DNA from: an uncultured Bacteroidales bacterium
GTDB taxonomy: Bacteria; Bacteroidota; Bacteroidia; Bacteroidales; UBA932
NCBI GenBank assembly: GCA_905235675.1
Contig: CAJONC010000014.1
Span: 1-45,159 of the forward strand
Direction: 5' to 3'
DNA: 45,159 nt
Shown here: positions 41,282 through 45,159 of the stretch, piece after piece
Layout: each line of letters starts with the position of its first letter
How positions within the stretch are numbered: the first letter of the stretch is position 1
Notes under the pieces: generated by a model
What the model saw: only the letters and a program-made list of their open reading frames with translations
The model's database searches: none
What the model was told of the DNA's origin: nothing
Translations under genes and position numbers: made by a program

Positions 41282-43161
41282 ATGCCACACACTCTTTTCG
41301 AGCTCAACAGTATGAACAGAGAGCAGCTCGAGACAATTGCAAATCAATTCAACATCAAGAAAATCAAGGGAATGGAAGATGTCGACCTGGCTTTCGCCAT
41401 CCTCGATGCACAGGCCACCGAGGCATCCCACCAGCCCGATGCCGATAAACCCAAGGCCCGCAGGGGACGCCCCCGCAAGGATGCTTCCAAGGCACAGCCC
41501 GCAGAAAAGAAGACGGAAAGCGCCAAAGCCGAAAAACCTGCGAAAAAAGAACAGCCGGCACCGGCGGCCGCTGCCGCTCCTGCTGCTCAGGCCCCCGCAC
41601 AGCAGGCTTCCAAGTAGCCAAGGGAAAACCCGGCCGCAAGCCCGGGAATACCGCAGCCAAACAGGAGAATGCCCCCAAGGCTGAGACTCAGGCCCCTGCA
41701 GCAGAGCCGGCGCCTGTCGCTGAAACCAAGCCTGCAGACGAGGCTCCCGCACCCAAGAAGCGCGGCCGCAAGCCCAAGAATGCGGCAGCCGTCGCGGAAA
41801 ACGCCGAGCCCAAGGCCGAACCCGTTCAGGAGAAGCAGCCTGCCCAGGGCAAGGACAATCTCAAGGAACAGGCCAGGGAACTTGCAAAGGAAAGCCTTGA
41901 CCAGGCCCGCGCCGAATATCTCAAGCCTCACAAGCAGCCCAATCAGGCGGGCCAGGCACAGGCTCAGCAGCCCAACCAGCAGCCTAAGGTGAAGATTCCC
42001 GAATATGAAGGTACCGTGGAGGCTACCGGAGTCCTGGAAATCATGCCCGACGGATACGGCTTCCTGCGCTCATCCGACTACAACTACCTGAACTCCCCCG
42101 ACGACATCTACGTGTCGCAGCAGCAGATAAAGCAGAACGCCCTCAAGAACGGCGATACGGTTACAGGAGAGATTCGTCCTCCGCGCGAAGGCGACAAATA
42201 CTTCCCTCTCGTCCGCATCAAGCTCGTGAACGGCCGTTCACCCCAGTTCATCCGCGACAGGGTACCCTTCGACTTCCTCACTCCCCTCTTCCCCGACCAG
42301 AAATTCAACCTTCTCGGCCATGGCCACGGACAGGATGTCTCCTGCCGCATCGTGGACCTCTTCTCGCCCATAGGAAAGGGCCAGCGCGGACTTATCGTCG
42401 CCCAGCCCAAGACGGGCAAGACCATGCTGCTCAAGAGCATAGCCAACGCCATTGCAGACAATCACCCCGAAGTTTACGAGATCGTGCTCCTTATCGACGA
42501 ACGTCCCGAGGAAGTCACCGACATGCAGCGCAGCGTCAAGGCCGAAGTCGTGGCCTCCACCTTCGACGAGCCTGCGGAAAGGCATGTGAAAGTTGCCAAC
42601 ATGGTGCTTGAAAAAGCCCGCCGCCTGGTGGAATGCGGCCATGACGTCGTAATACTCCTGGATTCCATCACCAGGCTCGCCCGCGCCTACAATACAGTCC
42701 AGCCTGCATCCGGAAAGGTTCTCACCGGTGGTGTCGACGCCAATGCACTCCAGAAGCCCAAGCGCTTTTTCGGTGCCGCCCGAAACATCGAAGGCGGCGG
42801 ATCCCTCACCATACTTGCCACCGCCCTCACCGAGACCGGTTCCAAGATGGATGACGTGATTTTCGAGGAATTCAAAGGCACAGGCAACATGGAGCTCCAG
42901 CTCGACCGCAACCTCAGCAACCGCCGTATCTTCCCTTCGGTCAATGTGATACTCTCCGGCACCCGCCGCGACGACCTTCTCCTTCCCAAGGAAAAAGCCC
43001 AGCGCATCTGGATACTCCGCAAACTGCTTGCCGAGATGAATTCCCTCGAGGCCATGAATTTCATGCTTCAGCTGATGGACGAATACAAGACCAACGACGA
43101 ACTTCTCGACAACATGAACAAGGTCTCCCCCCGCGAGGCCAAGTATTACGATACTTATTGA
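41282..43161 (+). CDS. rho: Transcription termination factor Rho, with a one-base frame break in the disordered region
   Basis: Rho is the hexameric RNA helicase ending transcription at Rho-dependent sites. The N-terminal Rho_N helix pair ([20 protein letters not shown]) opens a frame from the ATG at 41282 that stops at 41617. The remainder runs in another frame from 41617 to 43161: a disordered Lys/Ala/Pro/Gln-rich stretch, the RNA-binding cold-shock fold ([17 protein letters not shown]) and the ATPase with [34 protein letters not shown] and the Q/R-loop region [19 protein letters not shown]. One base is missing near 41614; CAAGGTAGCC instead of CAAGTAGCC would rejoin the halves into 626 residues. 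AT-hook-like motifs (RRGRPRKD before; GKPGRKPG and KKRGRKPK after) lie on both sides of the break and support one original gene. As rho is generally essential in this group, an assembly error is the simplest reading. Confidence 0.9.
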
Positions 43162-43172
43162 TATCCTGAATC

Positions 43173-43643
43173 TTGTTCAAACGGGTTAAAGAGTTATTGC
43201 GCAAGCTGATTGCATTTTCCACGAGCAGTCTCCTCGGGACTGCCGTGGATATGTTCGTCCTGTGGATATGCTCCCATTACATCTATAAAGGATATGTGTG
43301 GGAGTACATCGTTTCGCCTTTCATCTCGTTTGAATTCTCGGTGCTCGCCAACTTCTGCGTAGCATATTTCTTCATCTGGCGCGAAAGGGTGACAACCCAC
43401 ACAAGCCGGTCCTTCTTCCGGCATCTGGGCGCCTACAACCTGTCTTCGTTCGGGGTGTTCCTTTTCAAGCTGGGTATAATACAGGCCATACACTTCACCT
43501 TCCCGAGCCTGGACGTGCTGCTGTGCAACCTGCTTGCACTCTGCATCTCCGGCGGCGTGAATTTCGCGCTGAATGAATGGGTTATCTTCCGCGACAAGCG
43601 CTACGACAAGATTAACAGGACCCTGGAAGATGAAGACCTTTGA
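43173..43643 (+). CDS. GtrA-family membrane protein
   Basis: A 156-residue protein with four membrane helices of the GtrA/DPMS family, whose members help move or use lipid-linked sugars. Typical stretches are LIAFSTSSLLGTAVDMFVLW, FEFSVLANFCVAYFFIWRER (with the Asn in helix 2), LGAYNLSSFGVFLFKLG, and NLLALCISGGVNFALNEWVI before a basic tail. An in-frame TGA at 43167 leaves the TTG at 43173 as the only good start. The 3' end overlaps mnmE by 14 bp. No glycosyltransferase gene is adjacent, so its partner is unknown. Confidence 0.82.
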   Translation: MFKRVKELLRKLIAFSTSSLLGTAVDMFVLWICSHYIYKGYVWEYIVSPFISFEFSVLANFCVAYFFIWRERVTTHTSRSFFRHLGAYNLSSFGVFLFKLGIIQAIHFTFPSLDVLLCNLLALCISGGVNFALNEWVIFRDKRYDKINRTLEDEDL

Positions 43644-44985
43644 AGACAGCATCTGCGCTCCTGCAAGCTCCTCTGGTGGCGCTGTGGCGCTTATACGGAT
43701 CAGCGGGCCCGATTCTTTCCGGATCTGTGACAGCATAGTTTCTTTCCGCCGCGGAACCGCCGCCGAAGCTACGGGGTACACGATAAAATACGGAAGCATA
43801 GCTGACGTGGATGATGTTCTCGTGAGCATCTTCCGCGCCCCGCATTCTTATACGGGGGAAGATTCGGTCGAGATTGGCTGCCACGCCTCTTCCTACATAG
43901 TAGAGACCATCCTGCGCCTTATGGTAGAAGCCGGCGCGCGCATGGCCGAACCCGGAGAATTCACCCGCAGGGCCTTTGTCAACGGCAAGATGGACCTCGC
44001 CCAGGCGGAAGCGGTCACAGACGTGATAGCCGCATCCTCCGAAGCCGCCCACAGGGTTGCGATGAACCAGCTCAAGGGCAGGTACTCGTCCGAACTCAGG
44101 GACCTTCGCGACCAGCTCGTGGAACTTGCCGCCCTGCTTGAACTGGAGCTTGATTTCAGCGAAGAGGAAGTGGAATTCGCCGGACGGGACAAACTGCGCA
44201 GCCTTCTGGACGGAACCGGCGCCCACATAGCGCGTCTAATGGACAGTTTCCGTCTTGGCAACGCTATCCGGAAAGGAATTCCCGTGGCTATCGCAGGTGC
44301 GGTGAATTCCGGCAAGAGCACGCTTCTGAACGCCCTTCTCGGCGAAGACAGGGCCATAGTTTCCGACATCCCGGGCACGACTCGCGACACGGTGGAGGAA
44401 GTGATGGTGATAAACGGCCTGCAGTTCCGCTTTATCGACACCGCAGGCATACGCAAGGCCTCCGATGCCATAGAGAAGGTGGGAATCGAACGGTCCATGC
44501 AGAGCATAGCCAGGGCCGAAGTGGTGCTTGCCGTGCTGGATTCCTGCAGCTCTGCCGAAGATGCCGCCGCTTCGAAGGATGAGATAGCCGCGAAACTCTC
44601 CCCCGCCCAGAAACTGATACTTGTGCGCAACAAAAGAGATTTGGTTCCGTCTTTGCCGGCAGGATTCCCCGAGTGCGACATTGAGATTTCAGCAAAGACA
44701 GGCGAAGGGCTCGGCGCCCTCAGGAACCTCATCGCCGCCGAATATTCTTCAGGCGCACCCGGCGCCGACGAAAACCTAGTCACCAACCTCCGCCACTACG
44801 AGGCCCTCACCCGCGCCTCCGGCGACCTCGCCGCCGTCCGCACCGGCCTCGACAGCGGCCTTTCCACCGACCTCCTCGCCGAAGACCTCCGCTCCGCCAT
44901 CCGCGAGCTCGGCTCCATCTTCGGCGAAATCACCACCGACGAGGTGCTCGGAAGCATTTTTCGGGATTTTTGCATCGGAAAGTGA
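43630..44985 (+). CDS. mnmE: tRNA modification GTPase MnmE
   Basis: A 451-residue GTPase that, with MnmG, installs the 5-aminomethyl or carboxymethylaminomethyl group on the wobble uridine of certain tRNAs. The N-terminal tetrahydrofolate-binding domain (SICAPASSSGGAVALIRISG; HSYTGEDSVEIGCHAS) is followed by a helical domain and a G domain with GAVNSGKSTLLNALLG (G1, about 222-237), IPGTTRDTV (G2), DTAGIRK (G3) and NKRDL (G4). The C-terminus FCIGK carries the essential cysteine. The ATG at 43630 starts the conserved fold. Length is normal. Confidence 0.96.
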   Translation: MKTFEDSICAPASSSGGAVALIRISGPDSFRICDSIVSFRRGTAAEATGYTIKYGSIADVDDVLVSIFRAPHSYTGEDSVEIGCHASSYIVETILRLMVEAGARMAEPGEFTRRAFVNGKMDLAQAEAVTDVIAASSEAAHRVAMNQLKGRYSSELRDLRDQLVELAALLELELDFSEEEVEFAGRDKLRSLLDGTGAHIARLMDSFRLGNAIRKGIPVAIAGAVNSGKSTLLNALLGEDRAIVSDIPGTTRDTVEEVMVINGLQFRFIDTAGIRKASDAIEKVGIERSMQSIARAEVVLAVLDSCSSAEDAAASKDEIAAKLSPAQKLILVRNKRDLVPSLPAGFPECDIEISAKTGEGLGALRNLIAAEYSSGAPGADENLVTNLRHYEALTRASGDLAAVRTGLDSGLSTDLLAEDLRSAIRELGSIFGEITTDEVLGSIFRDFCIGK

Positions 44986-45079
44986 CGGCCCTCCCAGAGC
45001 TAAAAAGTCCACAAAGATTCAAAAACATATTTCTTTGATTTTCAGCGACTTAAACAAGATGCTGAACTTTTTTCATCTT

Positions 45080-45111
45080 TTTGTTGTTTATCGATTTTTT
45101 GTTTATTTTTG
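45080..45111 (+). promoter_or_regulatory. Promoter of the gene leaving the right edge
   Basis: TTTG (45080-45083) and TATTTTTG (45104-45111) are 20 bases apart. The last G of the box is also the first base of the inverted repeat at 45111-45137. Confidence 0.65.
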
Positions 45112-45137
45112 TACCACATTTGGACCATCCGTGGTAC
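45111..45137 (+). repeat. Perfect inverted repeat at the start point of the right-end promoter
   Basis: GTACCAC (45111-45117) and GTGGTAC (45131-45137) are perfect inverted copies separated by 13 bases. The repeat abuts the -7 box and covers the expected transcription start, so it is well placed for an operator. It could also form a hairpin in a DNA strand or leader. Confidence 0.6.
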
Positions 45138-45145
45138 AAGCACAA

Positions 45146-45159
45146 ATGAAAATTTGCGA
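45146..45159 (+). CDS. Start of a gene cut by the right edge
   Basis: An ATG at 45146 begins Met-Lys-Ile-Cys, 34 bases after the promoter box and 8 bases after the inverted repeat. The position relative to the promoter makes this a plausible start, but too little is present to say what is encoded. Confidence 0.4.

Noticed and set aside
41605..41625. Programmed -1 frameshift in rho
   Set aside because: The bases at the junction (TCC AAG TAG) do not form an X-XXY-YYZ slippery heptamer and no strong pseudoknot or stem is evident just downstream, so a lost base is more likely.
45012..45037. Terminator after mnmE (CAAAGA/TCTTTG)
   Set aside because: The stem is six A/T-rich base pairs around a 14-base loop with only a short T run; too weak to call.
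1..45159. tRNA, rRNA or known riboswitch
   Set aside because: Reading both strands of the intergenic regions, I saw no cloverleaf, rRNA-like or riboswitch-like segment; nearly all sequence outside 1-2200 is coding.

Overview
The window looks like chromosomal DNA of a member of the Bacteroidota, most likely a GC-richer Bacteroidales. The evidence is the repeated TAnnTTTG -7 promoter boxes, the absence of Shine-Dalgarno sequences before starts, lineage-typical proteins (TamL-type Omp85 lipoprotein, Bacteroidota-type LptD, Rho with a long disordered insert, PPi-type phosphofructokinase) and the gene content around dnaA, ftsH, rel and rho. No species can be named from the sequence alone.

Layout. 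Bases 1-2200 are the accessory part: the tail of a probable surface protein, then a REP-associated tyrosine transposase (RAYT) gene flanked on both sides by arrays of seven palindromic units, each array with an exact 53-bp period. Bases 2200-5300 hold a compact formate/nitrite-type channel, a GNAT acetyltransferase, a sodium/alanine symporter and a frameshifted HdeD-family membrane protein. Bases 5400-11255 form one plus-strand run: a small alarmone synthetase, a small alarmone hydrolase, a membrane PP2C phosphatase fused to an anti-sigma kinase domain, an STAS antagonist, RlmD, and a Ca/Na exchanger. Bases 11260-20440 hold two outer-membrane-like proteins, a GNAT-like protein, RarA, TamL, a SpoU methyltransferase, a GH13 enzyme and PPi-dependent phosphofructokinase. 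Bases 20500-29666 are a tight plus-strand run: ligA, yihY, rel, an Ig-like lipoprotein, an OMP and ispG. Bases 29644-38407 are mostly minus strand: ftsH-cdsA-psd, rpe, pepD, dnaA and an amidase, interrupted by birA. The right end carries lptD, rho, a GtrA protein, mnmE and the promoter and first codons of another gene.

How the genes fit together. Two separate (p)ppGpp systems are present: full-length Rel and a split synthetase/hydrolase pair lying directly upstream of a partner-switching (RsbU/RsbW-fusion plus RsbV) module. Envelope biogenesis is spread over TamL, LptD, the amidase, CdsA, Psd and several barrel proteins.

Points of most interest are the RAYT with its two matched 53-bp arrays; the alarmone plus partner-switch gene cluster; a one-base frame break inside the disordered region of rho (and a second in hdeD); several promoters placed so close to the start codon that the mRNAs should be leaderless or nearly so; and convergent gene pairs that overlap or abut at their 3' ends without hairpin terminators.
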